The notes below the pieces were generated by a model. That model saw only the letters and a list, made by a program, of their open reading frames with translations, was not told where the DNA came from and made no database searches. A DNA stretch of 64,000 bases from Burkholderia latens (GTDB lineage Bacteria > Pseudomonadota > Gammaproteobacteria > Burkholderiales > Burkholderiaceae), in NCBI RefSeq assembly GCF_001718795.1, contig NZ_CP013435.1:1116001-1180000 (forward strand). Direction: 5' to 3'. Position numbers and translations under genes: made by a program. Of the stretch, positions 39,712 to 47,854 are shown in pieces. The stretch's first letter is position 1. Each line of letters opens with the position of its first letter.

Positions 39712-39762
39712 GATTTTTCTGGCAGCGTGTTGGGTGGCAAAGCGCTGCAGGTGCAGGACAAT

Positions 39763-39838
39763 GCGGGAGTAGCTCAGTTGGTAGAGCGCAACCTTGCCAA
39801 GGTTGAGGTCGCGAGTTCGAGACTCGTCTCCCGCTCCA
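39763..39838 (+). tRNA. tRNA-Gly (GCC), copy 3
   Basis: Third identical 76-base copy, anticodon GCC, CCA encoded. It is 51 bases after copy 2 and is followed by tRNA-Cys about 100 bases on. Confidence 0.98.
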
Positions 39839-39939
39839 AGTCATGGGGAAGCCACGCTTCCCTTTTTATTTGATGGACTGATGGTCATCGAGTAAAGAAT
39901 CTGTCGTTTGCCGATACGGCATGCGGACAGTCCGCTTTT

Positions 39940-40013
39940 GGCGCGATAGCAAAGCGGTTATGCAGCGGCCTGCAAAGCCGTTTAGGCCGGTTCGACTCCG
40001 GCTCGCGCCTCCA
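39940..40013 (+). tRNA. tRNA-Cys (GCA)
   Basis: A 74-base cloverleaf with encoded CCA. The acceptor is GGCGCGA/TCGCGCC, the anticodon arm GCGGC-CTGCAAA-GCCGT with anticodon GCA, and the T-arm GCCGG-TTCGACT-CCGGC. It closes the tRNA cluster and is followed by a terminator. Confidence 0.97.
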
Positions 40014-40022
40014 GGTAGTATG

Positions 40023-40056
40023 AGAAAAGCCCCGCTTCGGCGGGGCTTTTCTTTTG
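40023..40056 (+). terminator. Terminator of the tRNA cluster
   Basis: The 13-bp stem AGAAAAGCCCCGC (40023-40035) / GCGGGGCTTTTCT (40040-40052) has a TTCG tetraloop, followed by TTTG. It begins 10 bases after tRNA-Cys. It could also serve the opposite strand. Confidence 0.92.
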
Positions 40057-40165
40057 CGCGCGCGGATGCCGGCTCGTGATGCCGATGAGCATCGGCGTCA
40101 TCACCGTGCGCAGGGCGGTGGGGCGCTGATCGAAGCCGCCGCATCCCCCTGCGCGAACCCGACGA

Positions 40166-40714
40166 TCAACCATCCACCGGCTGCGCCGGCGTATCGAGCC
40201 TGAGCTGGTAAAACGCCGCGTCGAGCCAGCGCCCGAACTTGAAGCCCGCCTCGGCGATCGTGCCCGCGTGTACGAAGCCAAGCCGCGTATGCAGCGCGAC
40301 GCTGCCGCCGTTCGTCGCGTCGATGCAGCCGACCAGCACGTGCACTTGCGCGTCCCGCGCGCGCCGGATCAACTCGCGCAGCAGCAGTTCGCCGAGCCCG
40401 CGGCCGCGATGGTCGCGGTGTACGTAGACGCTGTGTTCAACCGTGTACTTGAACGCAGGGAACGCGCGAAACGTACCCCAGCTCGCGAAGCCGACCAGCG
40501 AGCCCGCTTCGTCCACAGCGCCGACGACAGGAAAACCGCCCGCGCGCTTCGTCGCGAACCATGTGACCATCGCTTCCGGCGGACGCGGCCGGTAATCGTA
40601 GAGCGCGGTCGAGTTCACGATCGCATCGTTCAGGATGTCGAGGATGGCCGCGGCGTGTTCGGCCTCGTTGCAATCGATCAGGCGCACGTCGTCGCGCGGT
40701 GTCGGGGAATTCAT
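40166..40714 (-). CDS. GNAT N-acetyltransferase, phosphinothricin acetyltransferase-like
   Basis: A 182-residue GNAT protein. The motifs IVNSTALYDYRPRPPEAM, GFASWGTFRAFPAFKYTVEHSVYVH and the acetyl-CoA loop RGRGLGELLL are those of the Pat/Bar/MnaT group, which acetylates amino-acid-like compounds such as phosphinothricin or methionine derivatives. The actual substrate is unknown. Start ATG 40714 has an AGGAG site and overlaps the stop of the upstream regulator by four bases (ATGA). The regulator therefore probably controls this gene. Confidence 0.88.
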   Translation of the reverse strand: MNSPTPRDDVRLIDCNEAEHAAAILDILNDAIVNSTALYDYRPRPPEAMVTWFATKRAGGFPVVGAVDEAGSLVGFASWGTFRAFPAFKYTVEHSVYVHRDHRGRGLGELLLRELIRRARDAQVHVLVGCIDATNGGSVALHTRLGFVHAGTIAEAGFKFGRWLDAAFYQLRLDTPAQPVDG

Positions 40715-41370
40715 AGGGGCTCCTGCGCCTGTCGGCTTTGAACGGATGAGATGCTGCGTGCGCCGACGGCGGCTGATCCATCGCAGATCGCGACGACGTA
40801 GCGCGCGGCGTGCGACGACGGGTTGCTGAAAATCAGCGGCTGATCGAGCCGCATGGCCAGACAGTCGCCTTCGTGAAGCGCATGCAGCTGATCGCCCAAC
40901 GTGACGTCTACACGCCCATGGACGACCCACACCTGTTGGTGCAATGCGCTTTCGCGCCCGCCGGAGTCGTACGCGACGCGTGCACCGGGCGGGAAATCGA
41001 CTTCGACGAGCTGGAGCGGCGACGGCCAGCCGGCCGGCGACAGGTTGCGCCGCACGTAACCGGACGCCGGATCGCGCCATTCCGTCTGCTGCGTGCGCCG
41101 CGCGAGCGGTTGCGCAGGCGCGTCGTCGCGATCGCCGCCGAACAGCCCGGCCAGCGACACGCCGAGGCCCGCCGCGAGCTTGTCGAGCACGACGGCCGTC
41201 GGGCTTGCCGACGCGCGCTCGATGAGCGAGATCATCGAACGGCTGACGCCGGAACGTGCGGCGAGCGCATCGAGCGTATAGCCTCGAAGCGTGCGCAGCT
41301 CACGCACGCGCCGCGCGATGCGATCGTTGATGCCAGTGTCGTCGGCGGGTGTGCTGGCTAATTCTTGCAT
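40711..41370 (-). CDS. XRE-family regulator with cupin domain
   Basis: A 219-residue transcription factor. The N-terminal helix-turn-helix (IARRVRELRTLRGYTLDALAARSGVSRSMISLIERASASP, about 15-55) is joined to a C-terminal cupin sensor domain (about 110-190, with VDFPPGARVAYDSGG and QVWVVHGRVDVTLGD). Such proteins often sense a small metabolite. It is translationally coupled to the downstream acetyltransferase. The 5-bp inverted repeat TCCAG-CAAA-CTGGA (41384-41397) just upstream of its start is a possible autoregulatory site. ATG 41370 is chosen; the frame is open upstream without homology. Confidence 0.88.
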   Translation of the reverse strand: MQELASTPADDTGINDRIARRVRELRTLRGYTLDALAARSGVSRSMISLIERASASPTAVVLDKLAAGLGVSLAGLFGGDRDDAPAQPLARRTQQTEWRDPASGYVRRNLSPAGWPSPLQLVEVDFPPGARVAYDSGGRESALHQQVWVVHGRVDVTLGDQLHALHEGDCLAMRLDQPLIFSNPSSHAARYVVAICDGSAAVGARSISSVQSRQAQEPL

Positions 41371-41452
41371 GATGGATCGATTCTCCAGCAAACTGGAATT
41401 GGAAGTCAACGGCCATCCCGACGGCTGGACCGACGCGCCAACAATCCTTCGC

Positions 41453-41503
41453 TTGCCCACCCGACGATGCGAGCGTAATATACGAAACGACTATATTTCG
41501 TTT
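41453..41503 (+). promoter_or_regulatory. Promoter and operator-like repeat of the parD-like/map operon
   Basis: TTGCCC (41453-41458) and TAATAT (41476-41481) are 17 bases apart. Directly downstream lies the inverted repeat ACGAAA (41482-41487) / TTTCGT (41496-41501), with an overlapping AAACGA/TCGTTT pair. A protein bound there would cover the transcription start, which fits autoregulation by the ParD-like protein. Confidence 0.6.
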
Positions 41504-41515
41504 AATTGGAGACAT

Positions 41516-41752
41516 ATGGGAATCATCAAGATCTCCGAGCACATGCACGAACGGCTGCGCTCGACCAGTACCGCGCTGAGCCGCTCGATCAATGCGCAGG
41601 CCGAGCACTGGCTGCGCGTCGGGATGCTGTCGGAACTCAATCCGTCGTTGTCCTACGGCGATATCTGCCGGATGCTGATCGAGACCGAAGCGCGCGGCGG
41701 TGATGCGGGCGCGGCGGAACCGGTGGCTCACGGCATCGAGCAGGTGGCGTGA
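41516..41752 (+). CDS. ParD-like antitoxin-family protein
   Basis: A 78-residue protein with IKISEHMHERLRSTSTALSRSINAQAEHWLRVGMLSELNP. This is the pattern of the ParD-like family, predicted to be a ribbon-helix-helix DNA-binding protein. ATG 41516 follows a TTGGAGA site. Its TGA overlaps the ATG of the methionine aminopeptidase gene by one base (TGATG). No ParE or RelE toxin gene is present on either side. It may bind the inverted repeat just upstream of itself. The link with Map is positional; function is not established by the sequence. Confidence 0.8.
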   Translation: MGIIKISEHMHERLRSTSTALSRSINAQAEHWLRVGMLSELNPSLSYGDICRMLIETEARGGDAGAAEPVAHGIEQVA

Positions 41753-42558
41753 TGGCGAAGCGCGAAATTCCGATCCGCGGTGCTGCGGAAATCGCCAAGT
41801 CGCGCGAGGCCGCGAAGCTCGCGTCGCAGGTGCTGACGATGATCACCGACCACGTGAAGCCGGGTGTCACGACTGACGAACTCGATGCGCGTTGCCGCGA
41901 ATACATCGTCGACGAACTCGGTGCGATTCCGGCGAACATCGGCTACCACGGCTATCCGAAAACGCTGTGCACGTCGGTCAATCACGTCGTCTGTCACGGC
42001 ATTCCGTCGTCGCGGCCGATGCGCGACGGCGACATCGTCAACCTCGACATCGCGGTGATCAAGGACGGGTGGTTCGGCGACACGAGCCGCATGTACTTCG
42101 TCGGCGAGCCGGGCGAATTGGCGCGGCGTCTCGTCGCGGTGACCTACGAGGCGATGCATGCGGGGATTCGTGCGGTGCGGCCGGGCGCAACGCTCGGCGA
42201 TGTCGGTTACGCGATCCAGCAGATCGCGCATCGCGAAGGGTTCAGCGTGGTCCGCGAGTACTGCGGGCACGGGATCGGCGACGTCTACCACGACGAGCCG
42301 CAAGTGCTGCACTATGGCCGCCCCGGCACCGGCGTCCCGCTGCGCCCCGGAATGATCTTCACGATCGAGCCGATGCTGAATGCGGGCAAGCGCGATACGC
42401 GCGTGCTGGCGGACGGCTGGACGGTCGTCACGAAGGATCACTCGCTGTCTGCGCAATGGGAGCACATGGTCGTGGTCACGGAGCAGGGCGTCGAGATCCT
42501 GTCGGACGACGTGACGCCCAAAGCATTCGCAGCCGTTTCGGGCACGCACGCAGCCTGA
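41752..42558 (+). CDS. map: Type I methionine aminopeptidase
   Basis: Map removes the N-terminal methionine from new proteins. The 268-residue protein has the metal ligands expected for the family: Asp in NLDIAV, Asp in GWFGDTSRMYF, His in CGHGIG, Glu in TIEPML and Glu in QWEHMVVV. There is no N-terminal zinc-finger extension. Start ATG 41752 overlaps the ParD-like stop; a GTG three bases earlier is an alternative. This map gene is not in the rpsB context where the housekeeping copy often lies, so it may be a second copy, which cannot be checked here. Confidence 0.94.
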   Translation: MAKREIPIRGAAEIAKSREAAKLASQVLTMITDHVKPGVTTDELDARCREYIVDELGAIPANIGYHGYPKTLCTSVNHVVCHGIPSSRPMRDGDIVNLDIAVIKDGWFGDTSRMYFVGEPGELARRLVAVTYEAMHAGIRAVRPGATLGDVGYAIQQIAHREGFSVVREYCGHGIGDVYHDEPQVLHYGRPGTGVPLRPGMIFTIEPMLNAGKRDTRVLADGWTVVTKDHSLSAQWEHMVVVTEQGVEILSDDVTPKAFAAVSGTHAA

Positions 42559-42595
42559 CGGCCACGGCATGCTCGCGCATGCTGCAACGTACAAT

Positions 42596-42615
42596 GGGCC
42601 CCGTCAGGGGCCCTT
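42596..42615 (+). terminator. Possible terminator after map
   Basis: A stem GGGCCCC (42596-42602) / GGGGCCC (42607-42613) with a GTCA loop lies 37 bases after map. The U-tract is weak (TTGTCATT), so termination may be partial. Confidence 0.5.
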
Positions 42616-42683
42616 GTCATTGAAGCGTGCGCGGTGCGGTCGGCAAGCGAGCGTCTTTGCAGACGTGGCCACCCGCGCGGCGC

Positions 42684-43190
42684 TTATCGGTCGCGCGTCT
42701 TCTCCCAGGCGTGTTCGACGAACACACGGCACAGGGCTTCCATTCCGTTACGGTCTTCGTCGTCGAAGCGTGCGGCGACGGGGCTGTCGACGTCCCACAC
42801 GCCGATCAGCGTGCCGTCGGCGGCTACCAGGGGCACGACGATTTCCGATTCCGAGGCCGCGTCGCACGCGATATGGCCCGGGAATTCATGCACATCGCGC
42901 ACGACCTGCGTCTCGCGGGTCTGCGCGGCCGTGCCGCACACGCCCTTGCCGAGCGCGATCCGGACGCACGCGGGCTTGCCCTGGAACGGTCCGACCACGA
43001 GTTCCGATCCGTCGAAGAAATAGAAGCCGGCCCAGTTCAGGCGGTCGAGCGAATGATAGACGAGCGCCGAGAAATTCGCGGCGTTCGCGATCAGATCGCG
43101 CTCCGATTCGACAAGTGCGCGCGCCTGCTCGACGAGCGTGGCATAGAGTTCGGTCTTGGAGGCGTGAGGGTCGGTGGACAGCGTGAACAT
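42684..43190 (-). CDS. msrC: Free methionine-(R)-sulfoxide reductase (GAF domain)
   Basis: A 168-residue single GAF-domain protein matching the fRMsr/YebR family, which reduces free methionine-R-sulfoxide. Conserved stretches are NWAGFYFFDGSELVVGPFQGKPAC, the KGVCGTA loop and HIACDAASESEIVVPL. These contain the three cysteines (in PACVRI, GVCGTA and IACDAA) that do catalysis and resolution in this family. It is cytoplasmic. It is convergent with map. That both enzymes handle methionine is suggestive, but they are on opposite strands. Confidence 0.92.
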   Translation of the reverse strand: MFTLSTDPHASKTELYATLVEQARALVESERDLIANAANFSALVYHSLDRLNWAGFYFFDGSELVVGPFQGKPACVRIALGKGVCGTAAQTRETQVVRDVHEFPGHIACDAASESEIVVPLVAADGTLIGVWDVDSPVAARFDDEDRNGMEALCRVFVEHAWEKTRDR

Positions 43191-43333
43191 GGCTGGATGG
43201 CAAAAGAGTGATGAACAACGGATTGCGAAAAGCGCGGTGCGCGTCCCGCAGTCTACGGCACGCGCGGCGTGTGTGCAGCGCCCGGCTCAGGGGCGCGGTG
43301 GCGAATGCGCCGCGACGGCGCTTGCAATGCCGC

Positions 43334-44251
43334 TCAATCGGGTTCGAGCTGGGCGAACCGCTCGGCCAGGAAATCGAGCAACGCGCGCACGGCCGGCAGC
43401 AGCCCGCGCCGCGACGCGAATACCGCATGCACGATTTCGCGGCGCGGCGCCCAGTCCGGCAGCACGGTGACGAGTTCACCGCGCGCGACTTCGTCGCGCA
43501 CCATCATCGTCGGCAACTGCACGATGCCGACCCCAGCGACCGCAGCCGCGCGCAACGCGAGCATGCCGCCCGTCACGAGCCTCGGCTGGTGGTGGATCTC
43601 CGCTTGCGCGCCGGCGGGGCCGCGCAGCCGCCATACATGCGTGGCCTGCGGCACGCCGTGATCGAGGCTCGGCAGGCGCGTGAGATCGGCCGGCACGGCC
43701 GGCACGCCATGCTCGTGCAGCAACGCAGGGCTCGCGACGAGGCACTGGCCTCGCTCGGCCAGCACACGCAGTGCGAGATCGCTGTCTTCGAGCGGCGGCG
43801 GCCGCACGCGGATCGCGACGTCGATCCCTTCACCGACCACGTCGACGCGCCGGTTGGTCGCCTCCAGATGAATCTCGACGCGCGGGCACGCGACCATGAA
43901 CGCGGCGATCATCGCGCCGACCAGCGAGTCGAGCAGCACGACGGGGCAGCTGATGCGCACGATCCCGCGCGGCTCCTCGTGCAGCAGCGCGATCGCCTCG
44001 TCGGCGGCATCGGCCTCGACGAGCATCGCGCGGCAATGCGCGTAATACGTCTGACCGACGTCGGTGACGGTGAAACGGCGCGTCGAGCGCTGGATCAGCC
44101 GCATCCCTAGCCGCGCCTCGAGCAACGCAATGCGCCGGCTCAGCTTCGATTTCGGCATGTTCAGCGCGCGCCCGGCAGGCGCGAACCCGCCGTGCTCGAC
44201 CACCTGCACGAAGTAATAGAGATCGTTCAGATCCCGTTCGTTATCGTTCAT
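43334..44251 (-). CDS. LysR-family transcriptional regulator
   Basis: A 305-residue LysR regulator. The N-terminal winged helix-turn-helix is DLNDLYYFVQVVEHGGFAPAGRALNMPKSKLSRRIALLEARLG. A two-lobed effector domain follows. It belongs to the group with IQRSTRRFTVTDVGQTYYAHC near residue 55. It is divergent from the pirin gene across 110 bases and probably controls it, as LysR genes often do; no unambiguous T-N11-A site was identified. ATG 44251 is preferred to the adjacent upstream TTG. Confidence 0.92.
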   Translation of the reverse strand: MNDNERDLNDLYYFVQVVEHGGFAPAGRALNMPKSKLSRRIALLEARLGMRLIQRSTRRFTVTDVGQTYYAHCRAMLVEADAADEAIALLHEEPRGIVRISCPVVLLDSLVGAMIAAFMVACPRVEIHLEATNRRVDVVGEGIDVAIRVRPPPLEDSDLALRVLAERGQCLVASPALLHEHGVPAVPADLTRLPSLDHGVPQATHVWRLRGPAGAQAEIHHQPRLVTGGMLALRAAAVAGVGIVQLPTMMVRDEVARGELVTVLPDWAPRREIVHAVFASRRGLLPAVRALLDFLAERFAQLEPD

Positions 44252-44361
44252 CAAATAGAACGCTGAGTGCGATTTCGGCAGTCTACCGGATCGATCGTTC
44301 CATCACTATATTCGTACTCAGGATGCGAAACACGTGTTTCGCCGCAATTCGGAGAAGGCAA

Positions 44362-45228
44362 ATGAAGAAGATCCAGGGTGTTTATAGCGCGCCTCGCGGT
44401 CATTGGGTCGGCGACGGTTTCCCGGTGCGGTCGATGTTCAGCTATCAGTCTCACGGCGCCCACCTGAGCCCGTTCCTGCTGCTCGACTATGCCGGGCCCG
44501 CGAACTTCGAGCCGGCTTCGGCACCGCGCGGCGTGGGCCAGCACCCGCACCGCGGATTCGAAACGGTGACGATCGTCTATGACGGCGAAGTCGCTCACCG
44601 CGATTCGACCGGCGCGGGCGGTACGATCGGTCCGGGCGACGTGCAATGGATGACGGCCGGGAGCGGGATCCTGCACGAGGAGTTCCACTCGGACGCATTC
44701 ACGAAGCGCGGCGGGCCGCTCGAGATGGTGCAGCTGTGGGTGAACCTGCCCGCCGCTGACAAGATGAATGCGCCCGGCTATCAGACGATCCTGAACGCCG
44801 ATATCCCGGTGGTCGACCTGCCGGACGGTGCGGGACGTGCGCGCATCATCGCAGGCGAGTTCGACGGCCGGCGCGGGCCGGCCCGCACGCATACGCCGAT
44901 CGACGTGTGGGACGTGCGGCTGGCGGCAGGTGGACGCGCACGGTTGCCGATCGCCGAAGGGCGCACGCTCGCGGTGGTCGTGCTGAGCGGTACGGTGCTG
45001 GTGAACGGCGAGACGATCGCCCGCGAAGCGCAATTCGTGCAGTTGAGCCGCGACGGCCGCGACGTCGAACTCGAAGCGAACGGCGACGCCAAGCTGCTGA
45101 TCCTGAGCGGCGAGCCGATCGATGAGCCGGTCGTCGGTTACGGCCCGTTCGTGATGAACTCGCAAGAGGAAATCCGGACCGCGATCGACGATTTCAACAG
45201 CGGCCGCTTCGGCCGGATGCCGGCCTGA
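44362..45228 (+). CDS. Pirin family protein
   Basis: A 288-residue bicupin of the pirin family. The N-terminal cupin has the metal-binding HPHRGFETVTIVYDGEVAHRDS stretch (three His and Glu) and QWMTAGSGILHEE. The C-terminal cupin is more degenerate. Bacterial pirins include quercetin 2,3-dioxygenases and regulators of pyruvate metabolism; which applies here is unknown. ATG 44362 has a GGAGAAGG site. It is divergently transcribed from the LysR gene and ended by a strong terminator. Confidence 0.92.
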   Translation: MKKIQGVYSAPRGHWVGDGFPVRSMFSYQSHGAHLSPFLLLDYAGPANFEPASAPRGVGQHPHRGFETVTIVYDGEVAHRDSTGAGGTIGPGDVQWMTAGSGILHEEFHSDAFTKRGGPLEMVQLWVNLPAADKMNAPGYQTILNADIPVVDLPDGAGRARIIAGEFDGRRGPARTHTPIDVWDVRLAAGGRARLPIAEGRTLAVVVLSGTVLVNGETIAREAQFVQLSRDGRDVELEANGDAKLLILSGEPIDEPVVGYGPFVMNSQEEIRTAIDDFNSGRFGRMPA

Positions 45229-45234
45229 CCGACG

Positions 45235-45260
45235 AGCCCCGCGCGATGCGGGGCTTTTTT
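45235..45260 (+). terminator. Terminator after the pirin gene
   Basis: Stem AGCCCCGC (45235-45242) / GCGGGGCT (45248-45255), GCGAT loop, then TTTTT. Confidence 0.92.
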
Positions 45261-45352
45261 TCATGCGCGCGTGCCGTCGCGCGCCATGTGCGCTTCGAGG
45301 CATAATCGACGATTGCCGCGCGCCGGCCGGCGCGCCCGAATCAGGACCGCAC

Positions 45353-45844
45353 ATGAACGCTTCAGCACTCGCCGCATCCCCGCGCGCCGCCGATCTGGAC
45401 TGGCGCTGGAAATTCTTCGACGCGCTGACGACGCGCGAGCTCTATACGATCCTCGACGCACGCAGCGCCGTGTTCGTGGTCGAGCAGAACTGCGTGTATC
45501 GCGACATCGACGATGCGGATCCGGCGGCGTGGCATCTGGCCGCATACGATCCGGCTGGACGTCTTGCCGGCTATCTGCGCGTGCTGCTGCCGGATGCGCA
45601 GCACACCGACGTGCGCATCGGCCGCGTGCTGACGACCGCGCCGTTTCGTGGCGCGGGCCTCGGCAACACACTGATTTCGCGCGCGCTCGAGCACATCGAC
45701 GCGCAGTGGCCGGATACGCAGGTGAGTCTGCATGCGCAGGCCCATCTGCAGCGCTTTTACGGAGCGTTCGGTTTCACGCCGAGCTCGGACGTGCACGACG
45801 AGGACGGCATCCCGCACGTGTGGATGACCCGCGCGCGCGGCTGA
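45353..45844 (+). CDS. ElaA-like GNAT N-acetyltransferase
   Basis: A 163-residue GNAT protein with the ElaA pattern: LYTILDARSAVFVVEQNCVYRDIDDAD near the N-terminus, RIGRVLTTAPFRGAGLGNTLI for acetyl-CoA binding and LHAQAHLQRFYGAFGF. Substrate unknown. Start ATG 45353 is preferred; the open frame upstream runs through the terminator of the pirin gene. It is convergent with ctaG. Confidence 0.9.
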   Translation: MNASALAASPRAADLDWRWKFFDALTTRELYTILDARSAVFVVEQNCVYRDIDDADPAAWHLAAYDPAGRLAGYLRVLLPDAQHTDVRIGRVLTTAPFRGAGLGNTLISRALEHIDAQWPDTQVSLHAQAHLQRFYGAFGFTPSSDVHDEDGIPHVWMTRARG

Positions 45845-45863
45845 GCCGCGGCGCGGCAAGCGC

Positions 45864-46736
45864 TCAGTGGGCGGCGCGCGTCTCCGACGGGCGTTCCGTG
45901 CGCCGTGCGGCGGCGCGTTCGTCGATCAGCCGGCCGCGCGCGGACAGCCGCAGCCAGTGTCGCAGCGCGATCAGTGCGCCGATCACACTCATCATCGAAC
46001 CCGGAATCCACAGCAGCAGCCCACCGATCTGCTGGTCGCGCAGCGGGCTCAGCCACGTGAACGCGCGGCCGCAGATCGAATAGATCGGATACAGCTCGTG
46101 CGGCGTGAAGAAGATCAGCGCGCCGAGCGCGATCTGCGGCGGGATCGCCGCGACGACGATCAGGATCCGGCGGCCCGGCAAAAGCCGCGCGGGCGGTGCG
46201 GGCCGCGGATCGACGACGAGCCACCAGAACAGCAGCCCGTCGATCACCATGCTCCAGTTCATCAAGCGATACAGACGCCAGTCGAGCATCGCGATGAAGT
46301 GGATCGGCGACAGCAGCCAGAAATAAATCAGCCCGACGAACAGCACGACCGCGACGACCGGATGGAACAGCACGTCGAGCGTCTTGCGTACGGGCGCCCA
46401 TGCGAGCGCGGGGCGCACGAAGCGCTGCCGCCAGCGAAACGGAATGCCGGCGCGGATTGCCGCGCCCGGGTAGGCGAGCGCGATGAAGAACGGCCCGAGG
46501 TGATGCAGCACGAGATGCTGCGCGCGATGCATGAAGAATTCATGCTCGAAGAAGTAATCGAGCCGCGTATGCAGTGCGATGTAGAGCGCCGTCAGCCCGA
46601 ACCAGAGCGAGAGCTGGCGCAGCGGCGACACCTTCGCTTTCTTCACGCCGCGCGCGAACAGCACGGCGGCCGCCAGCACCGCGACGACCACGGTCGGCGA
46701 CGGTTCCCATGGATCGAGCCAGTACAGGACGTTCAT
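45864..46736 (-). CDS. CtaG-type cytochrome c oxidase assembly membrane protein
   Basis: A 290-residue polytopic protein with about seven hydrophobic helices. Conserved histidines lie in HEFFMHRAQHLVLHHLGP and in SPIHFIAMLDWRLYRLMNW. This matches the Caa3_CtaG family, involved in copper delivery to, or assembly of, haem-copper oxidases. It is the last gene of the sco-pcuAC-ctaG minus-strand cluster; all three concern copper, which supports the role. The C-terminus is Arg-rich and probably cytoplasmic. Confidence 0.9.
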   Translation of the reverse strand: MNVLYWLDPWEPSPTVVVAVLAAAVLFARGVKKAKVSPLRQLSLWFGLTALYIALHTRLDYFFEHEFFMHRAQHLVLHHLGPFFIALAYPGAAIRAGIPFRWRQRFVRPALAWAPVRKTLDVLFHPVVAVVLFVGLIYFWLLSPIHFIAMLDWRLYRLMNWSMVIDGLLFWWLVVDPRPAPPARLLPGRRILIVVAAIPPQIALGALIFFTPHELYPIYSICGRAFTWLSPLRDQQIGGLLLWIPGSMMSVIGALIALRHWLRLSARGRLIDERAAARRTERPSETRAAH

Positions 46737-46746
46737 CGCGTACGCA

Positions 46747-47202
46747 TCACTTCGCCTGCGCCGGCGACTTCACGGCGAATGGCGCGTCGATCGTTTCGCC
46801 GTCGGAAAATTTCAGGCGCAGGCGCACGGTGTCGCCGGGCTTGATCGCATGCTTCGGCTCCTCGAGCATGAAGTGATAGCCGCCCGGCGCGATGTCGACC
46901 TTGCCACGCGCCGGGATCGTGAGCTTGTCGACCATTTCCATCTTTTGCGTCGAGCCGTTCGACACCGTCTGGTGCAGCATCGCCATTCCGTAGTCGGGGC
47001 TGTCGACGTCGACGAGATCGACCGGCTTGTCGCTCGCATTGACGATGGTCACGTACCCGCCGGCGGGCAGCTGGTTCGGCAGCCAGCGTACCCATCCGTT
47101 GTGCGCGGTGATCGCGCCAGCGGCGTACGCAGTCGCACCGGTGCACAGCGCGGCGAGGAGGGCGAGCGTTTTCAGGGTCGTCTTCATGTCGGTGTTGAGC
47201 AT
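46747..47202 (-). CDS. Periplasmic copper chaperone PCu(A)C
   Basis: PCu(A)C delivers copper(I) to the CuA or CuB site of cytochrome oxidase. The product has a signal peptide (TLKTLALLAALCTGATAYA). The metal motif is MLHQ, a Met 10 residues on (KMEM) and HFMLEE about 22 residues later, matching H-x10-M-x21-H-x-M. The start may be ATG 47202, one base after the sco stop and therefore coupled, or ATG 47187, which gives the more usual MKTTLKTL signal start. Neither has a clear ribosome site. Confidence 0.92.
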   Translation of the reverse strand: MLNTDMKTTLKTLALLAALCTGATAYAAGAITAHNGWVRWLPNQLPAGGYVTIVNASDKPVDLVDVDSPDYGMAMLHQTVSNGSTQKMEMVDKLTIPARGKVDIAPGGYHFMLEEPKHAIKPGDTVRLRLKFSDGETIDAPFAVKSPAQAK

Positions 47203-47203
47203 T

Positions 47204-47854
47204 TCAGGAGGTGGCGGGGGCGGTGTCGATGATCCGGCGCACGTCGGCGGCGATCGCGTCGGGCGAGTCGCCGTCGGTGGCGAGCAGGCGCGCGCGGCCG
47301 TTCGCGTCGAAAATATAGACGGCCGAACTATGCGTGACCTCGTAACCGCCGGACGGATCGCGTTGCTCCATCTGGTAGGCGACGCGATAGCGTTTCGCGA
47401 GCGATTCGATCTGGCCCTCGCTGCCCGTCAGGCCGCGCGCGTGCGCGGCGTCGAATGCCGCAACGTACGACTGCATCGCCTGCGGCGTGTCGCGTGCGGG
47501 ATCGACCGACACGAACAGGATGCGCACGTCGTTCGCCTGCGGGCCGAGTTTCGCGAGCACTTCCATCAGTCGCGCCATCGTTTCCGGGCAGACGTCCGGG
47601 CAGTGCGTGTAGCCGAAGTAGACGAGCGCGACGCGGCCGCGGAACGCGTTCGCATCGACCGGACGACCGTCGCCGCCGGTCAGCGTGAACGACAGGTCCG
47701 GCAGGTGGCCGGTGACGTTGGTCAAGTGCCAGTTCGGTTCGTCGTGCGTGCACGCGGCGAGCGCGACAGCGGCGCCCAGCGCGGCAATCGCGCGGACGAG
47801 GAAGCGGCTAAGGCGGGGGAAACGCCGGTGCGGCGCGGAACGGGCAGACGACAT
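47204..47854 (-). CDS. SCO1/SenC copper-binding lipoprotein
   Basis: Sco proteins insert copper into, or keep reduced, the CuA site of cytochrome oxidase. The 216-residue precursor has a lipoprotein signal (AALGAAVALAAC) with the acylated Cys near residue 35. A thioredoxin-like domain follows, with the copper pair CPDVC and the third ligand His in EVTHSSAVYIF. It is the first gene of the copper operon; the next gene starts one base after its stop. ATG 47854 is chosen because the upstream frame is a shadow of otsB on the other strand. Confidence 0.94.
   Translation of the reverse strand: MSSARSAPHRRFPRLSRFLVRAIAALGAAVALAACTHDEPNWHLTNVTGHLPDLSFTLTGGDGRPVDANAFRGRVALVYFGYTHCPDVCPETMARLMEVLAKLGPQANDVRILFVSVDPARDTPQAMQSYVAAFDAAHARGLTGSEGQIESLAKRYRVAYQMEQRDPSGGYEVTHSSAVYIFDANGRARLLATDGDSPDAIAADVRRIIDTAPATS

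Larger units (their letters stand above)
39507..39838 (+). repeat. Tandem repeat of tRNA-Gly plus spacer
   Basis: The unit of tRNA plus spacer is repeated with periods of 129 and 127 bases. Both spacers share GATTTTT(T)CTGGCAGCGTGTTG and CAAAGCGCTGCAG and differ at only a few positions. The copies therefore arose by tandem duplication and have begun to diverge only outside the tRNAs. Confidence 0.9.

Noticed and set aside
39507..40056. tRNA cluster as an integration site of a genomic island
   Set aside because: No integrase and no direct repeat of a tRNA 3' end beyond the tRNA copies themselves. The genes on either side look like ordinary chromosomal genes.
41516..41752. Complete ParDE or RelBE toxin-antitoxin system
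   Set aside because: Only a ParD-like protein is encoded; the downstream gene is a clear methionine aminopeptidase and the upstream gene is a divergent XRE regulator.
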